A stretch of 64,000 nt of DNA from Neoalteromonas flava (GTDB lineage Bacteria; Pseudomonadota; Gammaproteobacteria; Enterobacterales; Alteromonadaceae): contig NZ_PEAX01000001.1 in NCBI RefSeq assembly GCF_002807685.1, positions 310,001 to 374,000 of the forward strand. Direction: 5' to 3'. Made by a program: the position numbers and the translations under genes. How positions within the stretch are numbered: the first letter of the stretch is position 1; every line of letters starts with the position of its first letter. A model generated the notes under the pieces. It ran no database searches. It had not been told where the DNA came from and saw only the letters and a list, made by a program, of their open reading frames with translations. Positions 24,674 to 35,069 of this stretch are shown piece by piece.

Positions 24674-25897
24674 TTAAATAAAGTCGAATAACGATAAGCT
24701 CGTTACCCGCGGAAATGTTGCCAGAGCTGCATTTAACGCAGTTTCTTGTTTGGCAAATTCAGCCGATGCTTTTGCATAGTCGACGTCCTCAATGGCCGAG
24801 CGCGCCGCTTTATTAGCAATTTCTAAGTCTAAATTAGTTTCTTTAATGGATTGAGCAACGTTAAGACGCCCACCAATTGAAGAATTTTCCAGCCCCATTT
24901 TGGCCAAACTATTATCTATGCCTACAAGAGCATCATTAATAGCTTCTTTAAAATCACTGTCGGCAAAATTCTCGTTGGTCAACGCCAGAAACATATCATT
25001 TAGCGTTTCTGCTACGTTTTTCTTTTCTGGAGTATTGAGGGTGATTTCAAGATTGGCTCCGACAGCACCATCAATATCTAACTCTATTCCCTCATAATTG
25101 ACCTTCTGACCTGATTGGAAATCGAGTGTATCCACCACTGCACCGGTACCCACATTGGTCACCTGAAGCTGATTACCGGCTTGAATAGTAAAGCGAAAGA
25201 CATTGTTTGCTGGAGTGACCGGGTCGTAGTTATTCTCGAAAAAATTATCAAAAGAGCCTTGCTTAGTCACTGCTGCAGTGTCAACGGTAACACCGCTATT
25301 TCCCGAAACAGTAAAGTTATAGCGAGCAAGTACATCTTCAAAAACGGTTTTCCCAGAAGAGGTACTTTGCACTGTCACACTGTCGGACAATTGCACCTTA
25401 TTGATCCCATCATCGCCTACAAATACGATCTTGTTACCGGTTGCTGCAGGGTTAAATTCGAAAGCTTGAGACTCAGATTGAAAACCTGCGAAGATATACT
25501 CGCCATTCGCATTCTGGGAGTTCATCAAATCTAACACTTCGTTTCTAATTTGCTCAATTTCCGAGGCAATCGCTTCACGATCCGCTTGCGTATTGTAGCC
25601 AGCTCCAGATTGAATAACCAACACACGTGCACGATTGACTGAATCATTGATACCGCGTAATACAGCTTCTTGCTGCTCAAGCGAGCTAGTAAGTAAATCG
25701 TTGTTTCGCTGATACTGGGTAATTTTATCTAGCTGTTCGGTTAACCGAACCACTTGCGCCGCGCCGACAGGATCATCAGAGGGTTTATTGATCCGTTTGC
25801 CCGTTGCCAGCTGTTGCTGGGTGTCAGTCAACCCGCGCTGATTATCTAATACAGAACGGATATTTTGATCAAATATCTGATTGGTTGAAATTCTCAT
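24674..25897 (-). CDS. flgL: Hook-filament junction protein FlgL
   Basis: A 407-residue FlgL (HAP3). The N-terminus RISTNQIFDQNIRSVLDNQ and LATGKRINKPSDDPVGAAQV (about 32-51) are typical, as is the C-terminal helix (DVDYAKASAEFAKQETALNA). It joins hook and filament with FlgK. It lies 10 bp after flgK and closes the flgFGHIJKL run. No terminator is evident before the convergent propeller gene. Confidence 0.93.
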   Translation of the reverse strand: MRISTNQIFDQNIRSVLDNQRGLTDTQQQLATGKRINKPSDDPVGAAQVVRLTEQLDKITQYQRNNDLLTSSLEQQEAVLRGINDSVNRARVLVIQSGAGYNTQADREAIASEIEQIRNEVLDLMNSQNANGEYIFAGFQSESQAFEFNPAATGNKIVFVGDDGINKVQLSDSVTVQSTSSGKTVFEDVLARYNFTVSGNSGVTVDTAAVTKQGSFDNFFENNYDPVTPANNVFRFTIQAGNQLQVTNVGTGAVVDTLDFQSGQKVNYEGIELDIDGAVGANLEITLNTPEKKNVAETLNDMFLALTNENFADSDFKEAINDALVGIDNSLAKMGLENSSIGGRLNVAQSIKETNLDLEIANKAARSAIEDVDYAKASAEFAKQETALNAALATFPRVTSLSLFDFI

Positions 25898-25907
25898 GCT
25901 CTGTTAC

Positions 25908-28031
25908 CTACCGCGCCACTGATAAAATCGTATCAAACAAGCTTTGCGCCGTACTGAGGATGCGCGCTGCCGCTTGATATGTTTGCTGATAGCGGATCAA
26001 ATTGGCGGCTTCTTCGTCTAAACTGACACCAGATACCGATTGATTCCACTCAGTCGAGTCAGCATGCATGGCCTCTGCCGCACGCAATGATACATTCGCA
26101 CTGGCAGCATCCTCACCAATTCGACTCACAACAGACGCATAGGCTTCATGAAAACTGCGCGGCGTTGAGCTGCTATTACTACTCAACTGCACTGTATCAG
26201 CTTGTTGCAATGCGCCCAAAGCGAGCCCGTTACGGTTGTCATTTACGCCATCCGTATTATAACTAATGGTAAACGAATCACCCGGTGAGGCTTGGCCATC
26301 AAGACTGAAATCATAACCAGGATAGTCATCCAAAGCTGCAAATGCAGCTGGCCAACCTGGCGCGCCAGCAGCCTGTTCTAATAGATTATTATAGTCGGTT
26401 ACACCAGTCACAGTATTAATTAAGTTACCTGCACCATCCCTGACTTCGTAGGCTGTTGCCGAGGTGAAAATAATTTGCGCAGGTGCACCAACCGTTCCAC
26501 CGGGCGCTTGCGCCGCTGTGTGTATAGTGCCGTTGCCGAAGAACGCTGACGCTTCGTTGCCGAGGGTATTATCTACGACAGTGTTAGTAACCTTAGTTGA
26601 TACCAAAGAAGCATCACCTAAGTTATTCAAATTAGAATCCACTCTAATGGGTAAAGCAAAAGCTAAATCTTCCGCTCTGCGAGTGGCTAATGATATGTCT
26701 GACGCTGCACGACGGGTCGGTTGTAAGAGAAATTCATTACCCACCGCATAACCAGAGGCTGAATCGAAGTCGATCTCTATACCCCCAGCCAACTCAGTAA
26801 ACCCTGTTGCGTTAATAGCCACGCCAGTAAACACGATGGGGTTGTTATTCTCATCTACTTTAGGCGTGCCGTTGGCATTGATTAATTCAACGGTCACTTC
26901 GTCAGGAACGCCGCCGCTGACACTGGTGACGGTAATTTTGTAGTCCGCATCGGTTAAGGTCGCGCCCTCACCACTGGTTACTCGCCCAACCATTGATAAC
27001 GTAGGTGTAGTGCCTGTATAGGTAAGCCCTTGAAATTCAGGTAAACTAAAAATGTCTCCACCTAACTGCAAATCGAGATCCATGCCCAAGCGATTTTGCG
27101 CATTAACGGCATCACCAAATGCCAAGGCCAACTGACCGACATCTCGCTGCGCTGGATTTAAAACTTCATCCCGATAACGGAACAGGCCGCCCATGCTGCC
27201 GCCAAGTTCATCTTCAAATATATTGAGCGTGGTGTTTTGCTTGGCACCAGTAAAGCTCGTGCGCAGCTGCAGTTCTTTGAACGTTGGATCAGCATCGCCA
27301 CCCAGTTGGAATACATTAAACGAACCATCTTCCAGAACTAGCGACTCACCACTGGTCAAATTAACAACCTTAGAGCCGTTTTGATTTGGACTTTCACGAA
27401 CTTCAATTGACATAAGGCTGGCCAATTCATTGATCGCTAAATCCCTTTCGTTTAACAGTGACCCGGGAGCATCAAAACGACTGTTGCCCTCAGCCACAAT
27501 AATGGCTGCATTTAGCTCACCAATTGATTGGATTAGAGAATTAGCCCGATTGACCTGTGATTCAAACTCCAGATTAAGCTCTTTTTCCTTAGCTAACATA
27601 AAATCAGACAAGGACTGCATCCGCCGCAGTAGTGCGTCGCCGTCACTCAAGACTAAATCGCGGCTAGCTAAGTTTGTAGGATCATCAGCGGCGGTTTGCA
27701 AAGCAGCAAAAAATTGACTGAGACCGTCAGCAATACTATTGGCTTCATTCGCTAATATGTTGTTAATCGCGTCGGTCTTCTGGGTATATGCTTGATACTC
27801 TCCTAACTGAGTTGTATCGCGGCGTAGTTGGTTTTGAGCAAACGTGTTAATGATACGCTCGGTTGTGCCTTGATCGACACCACCCACCAACTGCGATTTG
27901 AATTCTGTACGCTCGCGCACGTAACCTTCAGTATTGACATTCGCAATGTTATTACTGGTGGTATTAAGTGCACGGTTACTGGCGTTCAGTCCAGATGTTG
28001 CAATTGAAAACAAATCGGTATTGCGGATCAT
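25908..28031 (-). CDS. flgK: Hook-filament junction protein FlgK
   Basis: A 707-residue FlgK (HAP1). The N-terminus has the rod/hook signature DLFSIATSGLNASNRALNTT and SNNIANVNTEGYVRE. The C-terminus has SGVSLDEEAANLIRYQQTYQ and ends in the coiled-coil ARILSTAQSLFDTIL. It is longer than the enteric protein (about 550), with a large variable middle, as in many marine gammaproteobacteria. It lies 6 bp after flgJ. Exported by the flagellar type III system. Confidence 0.93.
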   Translation of the reverse strand: MIRNTDLFSIATSGLNASNRALNTTSNNIANVNTEGYVRERTEFKSQLVGGVDQGTTERIINTFAQNQLRRDTTQLGEYQAYTQKTDAINNILANEANSIADGLSQFFAALQTAADDPTNLASRDLVLSDGDALLRRMQSLSDFMLAKEKELNLEFESQVNRANSLIQSIGELNAAIIVAEGNSRFDAPGSLLNERDLAINELASLMSIEVRESPNQNGSKVVNLTSGESLVLEDGSFNVFQLGGDADPTFKELQLRTSFTGAKQNTTLNIFEDELGGSMGGLFRYRDEVLNPAQRDVGQLALAFGDAVNAQNRLGMDLDLQLGGDIFSLPEFQGLTYTGTTPTLSMVGRVTSGEGATLTDADYKITVTSVSGGVPDEVTVELINANGTPKVDENNNPIVFTGVAINATGFTELAGGIEIDFDSASGYAVGNEFLLQPTRRAASDISLATRRAEDLAFALPIRVDSNLNNLGDASLVSTKVTNTVVDNTLGNEASAFFGNGTIHTAAQAPGGTVGAPAQIIFTSATAYEVRDGAGNLINTVTGVTDYNNLLEQAAGAPGWPAAFAALDDYPGYDFSLDGQASPGDSFTISYNTDGVNDNRNGLALGALQQADTVQLSSNSSSTPRSFHEAYASVVSRIGEDAASANVSLRAAEAMHADSTEWNQSVSGVSLDEEAANLIRYQQTYQAAARILSTAQSLFDTILSVAR

Positions 28032-28037
28032 TTATGC

Positions 28038-28976
28038 TTACTCCGATTCACTACTGTTTTGTAGGATGGGGCTATTTAACACCGCCATCACCTTTTCAGC
28101 ATACTTAGGGTCGGTGGCATAGCCCGATTGTTGCAAATGCTTAAAATACGCATTTGCATCATGGCTATTCTGCACCGCTCTCTCATAGCGCGGGTTGTGT
28201 TGAATAAATTCGACATAGTCTCGCATACTGTCAGAAAAAGAGTTGTAGACTCTAAATTGTGCTTGCTGTTGTTGGGCAACCCCAGCGCTGTATTCGAGTG
28301 TCTTAACCGTCGCTTTTTCACCCTGCCAACGTTTATCGGCTTTAATGCCAAATAAGTTGTGAGCATTCTCACCACCACCTTTGTGGATCATATGCTGGCC
28401 CCAGCCGGTTTCGACAGCAGCCTGGGCTAATAGTGCTTTGGGATCAAGTCCAAGCGTTTCGGCATGCTCCTGAGCCAACGGCAGCAGTTGTGCAACAAAC
28501 TCTTGGGGAGAGGCAAAAGCCGCTTGTTTGCTCGGTGTTGCCGCGATTGCATAATTACGCTGAGCGCTCTCAATCACCCGGCTAGCCTGGCGGTTGTAAC
28601 TGGCGATATCACCATTACCAGGGTTTAACCCGGCGTTATTCAGTAGGTGCTCATTACTGAGCTGCCGCACAATAATATCAGCCAGCCCCAAGGTGCCACT
28701 GCTGGCTAAGTCCGTAGCTAATTGTTGATCATGCATGTCGCGGTAAAATTTTACTTGTTGGCTATTGAATGGACTATCTTCGTCCGCCAAGGCCTCTTGC
28801 GCCTTGCGCATAGACTTCAGCAGCATATTGATAAAGATCGCTTCAAATTGCGCAGCAGCTTCTTCCAATGCACCCTCTTGGTTGCTATTGGCCGCACTAC
28901 GAAGTTGATTCAAGCTGCCCATGTCATGAACGTTACGGGCCAATTCAAGTTGTGATTTTACCGCTGAGCTATCCAT
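28038..28976 (-). CDS. flgJ: Rod scaffold and peptidoglycan hydrolase FlgJ
   Basis: A 312-residue dual-domain FlgJ. Residues about 38-105 are the rod-binding domain (FEAIFINMLLKSMRKA, then DLASSGTLGLADIIVRQL). Residues about 157-305 are a glucosaminidase domain with the catalytic glutamate Glu189 in AQAAVETGWGQHM. It opens a hole in the periplasmic peptidoglycan for rod growth. Its start overlaps the flgI stop by 1 bp. Confidence 0.93.
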   Translation of the reverse strand: MDSSAVKSQLELARNVHDMGSLNQLRSAANSNQEGALEEAAAQFEAIFINMLLKSMRKAQEALADEDSPFNSQQVKFYRDMHDQQLATDLASSGTLGLADIIVRQLSNEHLLNNAGLNPGNGDIASYNRQASRVIESAQRNYAIAATPSKQAAFASPQEFVAQLLPLAQEHAETLGLDPKALLAQAAVETGWGQHMIHKGGGENAHNLFGIKADKRWQGEKATVKTLEYSAGVAQQQQAQFRVYNSFSDSMRDYVEFIQHNPRYERAVQNSHDANAYFKHLQQSGYATDPKYAEKVMAVLNSPILQNSSESE

Positions 28977-30097
28977 TAGATCACCACCAATTCACCCTGC
29001 AGAGCACCGGCTTGTTGGAGTGCTTCTAAAATAGCCATCACATCCCCTGGTGCAGCGCCGACCTCGTTCACCGCTCGCACCAACTGATCAAGGGTAACGC
29101 CAGGATCAAACTTAAACATCCGACTATCCGCTAAGTTCACATCAATGATTGATTGCGTAGTCACCACTGTTTCTCCCTCAGCGAGAGCGTTAGGCTGTGA
29201 TACTTGTTGATTTTCAGCAATCGTCACGGTTAATCCGCCGTGAGTGATCGCGGCAGGTAAAAGTCTTACTTCGCGACCGATGACTATGGTCCCGGTTCGG
29301 CTATTGATAACAACCCGCGCTGGTGCTTCTGCTGGCGCAAAGGTAAAGTTTTCGATCGTTGCGACAAAGCCAACACGCTGTCCGACATCACGGGGCGCAT
29401 TAACTCTAACGGATGCGGCGTCAAGCGGTGTGGCGATACTGTAACCATTTTGGGCTGAAGCGCCCAAGCGCATGTTGATTGTGTCGGCTAACGCCTTGGC
29501 AGTCGAAAAGTCAGGGTTATGCAGATTCAGAGTAAGAAAATCGCCTTGCATCAGGCCACTGGGTACGGCTCGTTCTACTAAAGCGCCATTGGCAATTCTT
29601 CCAACAGTTGGAGTGTTTACTACAACTCGTGAACCATCGCCACCTTGCGCACCAAAACCGCTCACGACTAAGCTGCCCTGAGCGACGGCATAAACATTAC
29701 CATCTAAGCCCTTCAACATTGTTTGCAACAGCGTACCACCTTGTAAACTGCTCGCTTCACCGACCGATGACACGGTCACATCAATGGTTTGCCCTGGCTT
29801 AATAAATGGCGGTAATTCCGCATGTACTGCAACTGCCGCAACATTTTTGATTTTTGGCTTTTGATTTGGATCGAGCGCAATACCAAAGTTCGCTAACATG
29901 GTTCTAAAGCTCTGTTCAGTGAAGGGACTTTGCTCACCTGTACCCGGTAGGCCCACCACTAACCCATAGCCGACTAACTGATTACTCCGTACGCCCTGAA
30001 TACTGGCCAAGTCTTTAATTCGCTGGGCCTGTTGCGCTGAAACCGAATGAGAAATAGCGCCGCAAACCAGCGCAAAAGCTATCAATAGGCGCTTCAT
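28976..30097 (-). CDS. flgI: Flagellar P-ring protein FlgI
   Basis: A 373-residue P-ring protein. The Sec signal peptide ([14 protein letters not shown] to SVSA, cut before QQAQR) is followed by [20 protein letters not shown] and [11 protein letters not shown], both highly conserved in FlgI. The start is the ATG at 30097, which overlaps the flgH stop (ATGA), rather than the GTG four codons upstream. The P-ring forms a bushing in the peptidoglycan around the rod. Confidence 0.93.
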   Translation of the reverse strand: MKRLLIAFALVCGAISHSVSAQQAQRIKDLASIQGVRSNQLVGYGLVVGLPGTGEQSPFTEQSFRTMLANFGIALDPNQKPKIKNVAAVAVHAELPPFIKPGQTIDVTVSSVGEASSLQGGTLLQTMLKGLDGNVYAVAQGSLVVSGFGAQGGDGSRVVVNTPTVGRIANGALVERAVPSGLMQGDFLTLNLHNPDFSTAKALADTINMRLGASAQNGYSIATPLDAASVRVNAPRDVGQRVGFVATIENFTFAPAEAPARVVINSRTGTIVIGREVRLLPAAITHGGLTVTIAENQQVSQPNALAEGETVVTTQSIIDVNLADSRMFKFDPGVTLDQLVRAVNEVGAAPGDVMAILEALQQAGALQGELVVI

Positions 30098-30777
30098 AAT
30101 GGCCACCACTCAGAAGAGAAGAACTTAGATAACCAGCCTTGTTTTTGCGCAGTAGAAAACGACCCTGTACCACTATACTGGATGCGCGCATTGGCAATTT
30201 TACTTGAATCAATTTCGTTATTCGGACTTATGTCAGCCGTGCGAATAATACCGGTCAGACGAATATATTCGTCACCGTTGTTCAAGGTTAGCCATTTTTC
30301 GCCGCGAATAAGCAAGTTTTGATTTGCCAAAACTTCAATCACAGTGACCGATATATTTCCGCTCAAGCTGTTACTCTGATTGGCTTGTGCATCGCCATTA
30401 AATTCATTCGATGAGTCCATCCCTAGCTGAATAGATTCATTACCAATATTCACAGCATTGCCACCCAAACCAACTATCGGTTGCAGATCCAATGTCGATT
30501 CTCTCGATGTCGTTGTACCAGCGGATTTAGAGGCGTTAGTATTTTCACGTAGATTCACAGTAATGATATCGCCAATACGTCTAGCTTTAACATCTGAATA
30601 CAAGCTATTGGCCATACTGCTATGGAATAACCCACCATTTTCTACAATCGTTTCCTTCGGCATGTCTGGAACAACTGGTGCGTAGTATGGATCATTTGCT
30701 CTAATTTGGCTGTCTGCCGTTGAATAGCATCCGCCGAGCAATAGCATCAAGCCTACTGTTAGGATCCGCTTCATCAT
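30094..30777 (-). CDS. flgH: Flagellar L-ring lipoprotein FlgH
   Basis: A 227-residue outer-membrane L-ring protein. The lipoprotein signal [16 protein letters not shown] gives the acylated Cys17. Conserved FlgH blocks follow: [19 protein letters not shown] (about 58-76), [20 protein letters not shown] and [19 protein letters not shown] at the end. It lies 12 bp after flgG and overlaps flgI by 4 bp. Confidence 0.93.
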   Translation of the reverse strand: MMKRILTVGLMLLLGGCYSTADSQIRANDPYYAPVVPDMPKETIVENGGLFHSSMANSLYSDVKARRIGDIITVNLRENTNASKSAGTTTSRESTLDLQPIVGLGGNAVNIGNESIQLGMDSSNEFNGDAQANQSNSLSGNISVTVIEVLANQNLLIRGEKWLTLNNGDEYIRLTGIIRTADISPNNEIDSSKIANARIQYSGTGSFSTAQKQGWLSKFFSSEWWPL

Positions 30778-30789
30778 TTCTACCTCAGC

Positions 30790-31578
30790 TTAAAGCTGTT
30801 GAATTACCTGACCTAACATTTGGTCAACCGATGAAATGACTTTTGAGTTCATTTCATACAAGCGTTGGCTCTCAATGAGATTAACCAATTCCTCAGTCAC
30901 GTTGACATTGGATGTCTCCAATGCACCTTGAATAACAGTACCGATTCCCTCTAAACCGGGAATGCCCTGAATAGGAGCTCCGCTTACTGCGGTTTCAACA
31001 AACAAATTCTGCCCAATCGGTTGTAGTCCCGTCGGATTAATAAAATCGGATAAGTTAAGCTGTCCCAACACCTGTGGCTCTGCTTGTCCACGCAATGTTG
31101 CCGACACTTCACCATCTTGGGAAATCGTTATTTGTTGTGCATCTTCAGGGATTGCGATCTCTGGTTGCAGTAAGAAACCCGCTCCAGGAGTGACTATTTG
31201 ACCTTGGTCGTTTAGGGTAAATTGACCATTACGGGTGTAGGCGATACTGCCGTCGGGTTGCAAAATTTCAAAAAAACCACGGCCCTGAATCGACATATCT
31301 AATGCATTTTCGGTCGTTAGCAAATTGCCTTGAGTGTGTGATTTTTGCGTGGCAACTACTTTCGAACCAGCCCCCAGCATCAAGCCAGAAGGTAATTCAG
31401 TATCCGCCGATGAACGACCGCCCGGCTGGTTGATGTTTTGATAAAGCAGATCTTCAAAAATTGCGCGATCTTTTTTAAATCCAACGGTACTGGCATTTGC
31501 TAAGTTATTCGACACTACTGACACATCAGTTTGTGCCGCGTCGAGTCCTGTTTTGCTTATCCATAGTGCTGGATGCAT
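30790..31578 (-). CDS. flgG: Distal rod protein FlgG
   Basis: A 262-residue FlgG, the standard length. The N-terminal ALWISKTGLDAAQTDVSVVS and NNLANASTVGFKKDRA, and the C-terminal NVNVTEELVNLIESQRLYEM with SVDQMLGQVIQQL, are the rod-family signatures. Exported without a signal peptide. It lies between flgF and flgH. Confidence 0.95.
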   Translation of the reverse strand: MHPALWISKTGLDAAQTDVSVVSNNLANASTVGFKKDRAIFEDLLYQNINQPGGRSSADTELPSGLMLGAGSKVVATQKSHTQGNLLTTENALDMSIQGRGFFEILQPDGSIAYTRNGQFTLNDQGQIVTPGAGFLLQPEIAIPEDAQQITISQDGEVSATLRGQAEPQVLGQLNLSDFINPTGLQPIGQNLFVETAVSGAPIQGIPGLEGIGTVIQGALETSNVNVTEELVNLIESQRLYEMNSKVISSVDQMLGQVIQQL

Positions 31579-31621
31579 ATTTCACCTCACAAAACGCAGT
31601 GTATTGCGTTAAACATTCGAT

Positions 31622-32365
31622 TTAGATAATGCGCATCAGCATATTGCCGCGCATTGAGAGTTCGTCCGCTTTCTTCATTAACTTAACTTGCATTTCGTAA
31701 TGCCGTTGTAGCGTGATCATACTCACCATTTCTTCAATGGCATTCACATTAGAGCCTTCGAGCATGCCGTTGCGGATGCGTACATCGTCATTTTGGTCGG
31801 CAATACTGCCGTCCTTTAAGCGGAATAATCCGTCCGTACCACGCTCCATCTGCTGGTATTCAGGATTTACCAGCTTCAAGCGCCCGATCTCTTCGAGTAC
31901 CGTTTCAGGAGCACCAAGTGGCCGCAATGAAATAGTCCCATCCCCAGCAATATCGATATTGTCTAATGGAATGGGTAATGTAATGGGTCCCGCATCGCCC
32001 ACTACCACATTCCCATGTGCATCTTCTAAAATACCTTCTGCACTCAAGCGCATATTGCCCGCCCGGGTGTAAGCTTCATTACCTTGCGAGTCTTGAACGG
32101 CAAACCAACCATTACCCTGAATAGCAAGATCTAACGGCCGATTGGTCTGGATCATGGCACCATCGTCGTAGTTATTACTTGGACTTTCAGTCATCGAGAA
32201 TACGCGAGTCGGCAAACCTTCGCCGTAGGAAGGCATCGCCCTTGCCTGTTCTAGCTGCGCTTTAAACCCTGTCGTCTGCGCATTAGCCAGATTATTGGCC
32301 CTAACGGCAGTACCTAAGAGGTCTTGCTTAGCGCCACTTGCTGCGATGTATAAAAACTTGTCCAT
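31622..32365 (-). CDS. flgF: Proximal rod protein FlgF
   Basis: A 247-residue FlgF. The start is set at the ATG at 32365 because the rod-protein N-terminus (MDKFLYIAASGAKQDLLG, then RANNLANAQTTGFKA) begins there. An upstream extension would run into the promoter. The C-terminal NVNAIEEMVSMITLQRHYEM is typical. It is the first gene of the flgFGHIJKL unit and has its own sigma-54 promoter 42 bp upstream. Confidence 0.93.
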   Translation of the reverse strand: MDKFLYIAASGAKQDLLGTAVRANNLANAQTTGFKAQLEQARAMPSYGEGLPTRVFSMTESPSNNYDDGAMIQTNRPLDLAIQGNGWFAVQDSQGNEAYTRAGNMRLSAEGILEDAHGNVVVGDAGPITLPIPLDNIDIAGDGTISLRPLGAPETVLEEIGRLKLVNPEYQQMERGTDGLFRLKDGSIADQNDDVRIRNGMLEGSNVNAIEEMVSMITLQRHYEMQVKLMKKADELSMRGNMLMRII

Positions 32366-32406
32366 GCCAAACTCTTGACGAATAAACTTAATTAACCCTA
32401 AGTAAA

Positions 32407-32423
32407 GCAAAGGAAGTGCCAAT
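32407..32423 (-). promoter_or_regulatory. sigma-54 promoter of flgFGHIJKL
   Basis: TTGGCACT-TCCT-TTGCT on the minus strand, one mismatch from the -24/-12 consensus, with the start codon 42 bp downstream. Confidence 0.85.
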
Positions 32424-32480
32424 GTTTGGCTTTATGAAGATTTAGTCACAGCTGGGGGAAGAATATGTGTAACGGTGATA

Positions 32481-32510
32481 ACCAAAAAGTAAGGGGCTTA
32501 AAAAAGCCCC
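32481..32510 (-). terminator. Intrinsic terminator between flgE and flgF
   Basis: Minus strand: stem GGGGCTT/AAGCCCC with a T4 loop, then TTACTTTTTGG. About 30 bp past the flgE stop; it separates the flgBCDE and flgFGHIJKL transcripts. Confidence 0.75.
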
Positions 32511-32540
32511 CTCAACTTCATAAGATTAAGCTAAATCAAA

Positions 32541-33929
32541 TTATCGAATATTCAGGATCGTCTGATTCAGCTGATTATTGACTTCCAGCGCTCGTGAGTT
32601 TGCCTGGAAGTTCCGCTGGGCAATGATCAAATCAATCAATTCAGTGGTTAGATTAACATTAGCTTGCTCTAGCGCAGATGAGTTGATGTCACCAAAGGTA
32701 CCCGTAGTGGCTTCACCGGCTAACGCCTCGCCTGACAAAATACTCTCTTTCCATTGAGTATTACTTTGCTGCGTTAACCCTTGTTCGTTTGAGAAGCGCA
32801 CTAGAGCAACTCGCACGATTGGTTCTGAGGTACCATTAGAAAATGTCGCTCGCACCAGGCCATCCGGACCAATGTCAATACCGGTTAACCGTCCTACCGG
32901 CAAACCATCCTGCTCTAATGATGTGACTTCAAAAGCTGAAGCGAACTGAGTCGGCTCTTCGGGCGTCTGTCCACCTACAGAAAAGTTCAGATCAATACCA
33001 ATACGCTGTGCAACGTCAGAACCATTCGCCAAAATCGTACCACCAAGTTCAGCGGTGAGTAGCTTGTTCGCCTGCGGCGAGACTGGTGCTAAGTTATCCG
33101 CACCAAGGACTGCTAAAAATTCACCACCTGACGTAAATGTCAATCGCGCTGCTGACACAGAGTTAGCACCATTCCCCGCCACGTTGACCGCAGCACCAGG
33201 CAAAACTTCGTTACCATTGGTATCGCTTTGGTTGACCAAAACATCATCTACAGCAGTAACCATCAACCACTCGTTTGAACCCGCAGCCTGATCTTTAATA
33301 AAGTAGTAAGTCATAACGTGGCTATCACCTAATGAGTCATAAATGGTGACCGAGGTGGCTGCGTTATAGGTAAGAGGATCGGTTGGATCAAACGCTGAAA
33401 CATCTTTCGCTGGATCGCCCGCCGGTAAGTTAAAGCGCAGATCAACTTCAGACGTCGGTTGCGGAGAACCAGATGAATCAGGGATCCGCACGGGAACGGT
33501 GGTACTTAAGGCGACCGATGCTGAGGTGCCATCAGAGTTTACCGGAAAACCAAGCAGATTATCGCCATTTGAATTGACCACAAAATTATCTGAATCTAAT
33601 TTAAATTGGCCTGCGCGAGTAAATGAGAAGTCACGCGAGTCAATTTCTGGAACAGTCGCAAAGAAACCATTTCCGGTAATTGCCAGATCCAGTGCGGTAT
33701 TGGTGAATTGTAAACTCCCCTGAGAAAACTGCTGAGCTACTTCTTGCGTCAAAACACCATCACCAACTTTTGTTCTACCACCGGATAGCAATGAGGCTGC
33801 ATATACGTCGCCAAATTCAGCACGCGACTCTTTAAAACCGACGGTGTTTACATTGGCTATATTATTCGCTGTGACATCAAGGTCACGCTGAGCTGCGGCA
33901 ACACCGCTGAGTGCTATGTTAAAAGACAT
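32541..33929 (-). CDS. flgE: Flagellar hook protein FlgE
   Basis: A 462-residue hook protein. The N-terminal SFNIALSGVAAAQRDLDVTA and NNIANVNTVGFKESRAEFGD and the C-terminal NVNLTTELIDLIIAQRNFQA with SRALEVNNQLNQTILNIR are diagnostic. The middle (about 150-330) is the variable hook D2/D3 domain. It lies 12 bp after flgD and is the last gene before the intrinsic terminator at 32481-32510. Confidence 0.95.
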   Translation of the reverse strand: MSFNIALSGVAAAQRDLDVTANNIANVNTVGFKESRAEFGDVYAASLLSGGRTKVGDGVLTQEVAQQFSQGSLQFTNTALDLAITGNGFFATVPEIDSRDFSFTRAGQFKLDSDNFVVNSNGDNLLGFPVNSDGTSASVALSTTVPVRIPDSSGSPQPTSEVDLRFNLPAGDPAKDVSAFDPTDPLTYNAATSVTIYDSLGDSHVMTYYFIKDQAAGSNEWLMVTAVDDVLVNQSDTNGNEVLPGAAVNVAGNGANSVSAARLTFTSGGEFLAVLGADNLAPVSPQANKLLTAELGGTILANGSDVAQRIGIDLNFSVGGQTPEEPTQFASAFEVTSLEQDGLPVGRLTGIDIGPDGLVRATFSNGTSEPIVRVALVRFSNEQGLTQQSNTQWKESILSGEALAGEATTGTFGDINSSALEQANVNLTTELIDLIIAQRNFQANSRALEVNNQLNQTILNIR

Positions 33930-33941
33930 ACTTCTCTCCTA

Positions 33942-34628
33942 TTAGCTGCCAATCTGAATGACATCATCTAATTTAATACTTTTATCGCCATCCAAATTCA
34001 GAATGACCCCTTGACTGCTGCCGGCTAAACTGACACTAGCTACATGCCTGTTGATAGCGGTAGGGATTGCAACGCCCTCACCAAATACCTCACCTTGAGC
34101 ACTCACAAAATACTCGCCCGGCGGCATGGGATTGCCGCGTGCATCTGTGCCATCCCAATTAAATTCAATGTTGCCAGGAGCTTGAGTTCCCGCATCAATC
34201 TTTTTGATCACTTCACCAAAACTATTTGTGATAGTTATTTCGAGGTTTTGCGCAGTTTGGTCATTGACTACAACCCCAGAAATCCCTTCTCCTGCTGTGG
34301 CCATGTAGCCCTTATTATCAGCAATAAGCACATCCTGACCAATTAAGCTGGAAGCCTGCAACGCTTGATTCGATGTCATGGAGGATGAGAAACTCTCAAA
34401 TTTTTCATTTAACTTGCTAATACCATCAGCTGTAGTAAATGATGTCATTTGCGCCACCAACTGATCATTGTCGACGGGCTTAGTTGGGTCTTGATTTGAC
34501 AATTGCTCAGTCAGCAATGCAAAGAAGTCTTCCTGTTTGAGGGTTTGCTCAGAACCATCAACCACCGGCACTGATTCTTCTTGCCAATAAAGTTGTGAGT
34601 TGAGACCGGTATTTCTGATCGTGTCCAC
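33942..34628 (-). CDS. flgD: Hook cap/assembly protein FlgD
   Basis: A 228-residue FlgD. The N-terminal LKQEDFFALLTEQLSNQDPT and KPVDNDQLVAQMTSFT region is the most conserved part and is needed for export and hook scaffolding. A FlgD Tudor-like/Ig-like region covers about 105-220, with FNWDGTDARGNPMPPGEY. It lies 15 bp after flgC and 12 bp before flgE. Confidence 0.94.
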   Translation of the reverse strand: MDTIRNTGLNSQLYWQEESVPVVDGSEQTLKQEDFFALLTEQLSNQDPTKPVDNDQLVAQMTSFTTADGISKLNEKFESFSSSMTSNQALQASSLIGQDVLIADNKGYMATAGEGISGVVVNDQTAQNLEITITNSFGEVIKKIDAGTQAPGNIEFNWDGTDARGNPMPPGEYFVSAQGEVFGEGVAIPTAINRHVASVSLAGSSQGVILNLDGDKSIKLDDVIQIGS

Positions 34629-34643
34629 AATAAATATCCTCTA

Positions 34644-35069
34644 TTAACGGCCTTGACCAATTTGCAAAACACGACGGAACAAACGTTTAGTAGTGTCTGC
34701 CACTTGGACGTTTGTCTCGTAACCTTTAGATGCTGAAAGCATATTTGCCATTTCTTCAACAACGTTCACGTTCGGCTTATAGATGTAACCATTTTCATCT
34801 GCTAATGGATTTCCAGGGGCATATTCCACTTGTAATGGCTTTTGACTTTCTACGATGCCAAGCACGTTTACCTTTGAACCCGAACCTTGCTCCTGTGAAG
34901 CACGCTGCAGTTCAGCAGCGAATACAGGATGACGTGCTTTGTAGGTATCTTCATAGCTGCTACTGACGCTGTTTGCGTTGGCGATATTACTTGCCGTAGT
35001 ATTAAGCCGCACGTTTTCGGCGGACATGCCTGTAGAGGCAATATCCATCACTCTAAATAAGGTAGCCAT
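34644..35069 (-). CDS. flgC: Proximal rod protein FlgC
   Basis: A 141-residue FlgC of standard length: N-terminal FRVMDIASTGMSAENVRLNT and SNIANANSVSS, C-terminal PNVNVVEEMANMLSASKGYE and NVQVADTTKRLFRRVLQIG. Its start overlaps the flgB stop by 1 bp. Confidence 0.95.
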   Translation of the reverse strand: MATLFRVMDIASTGMSAENVRLNTTASNIANANSVSSSYEDTYKARHPVFAAELQRASQEQGSGSKVNVLGIVESQKPLQVEYAPGNPLADENGYIYKPNVNVVEEMANMLSASKGYETNVQVADTTKRLFRRVLQIGQGR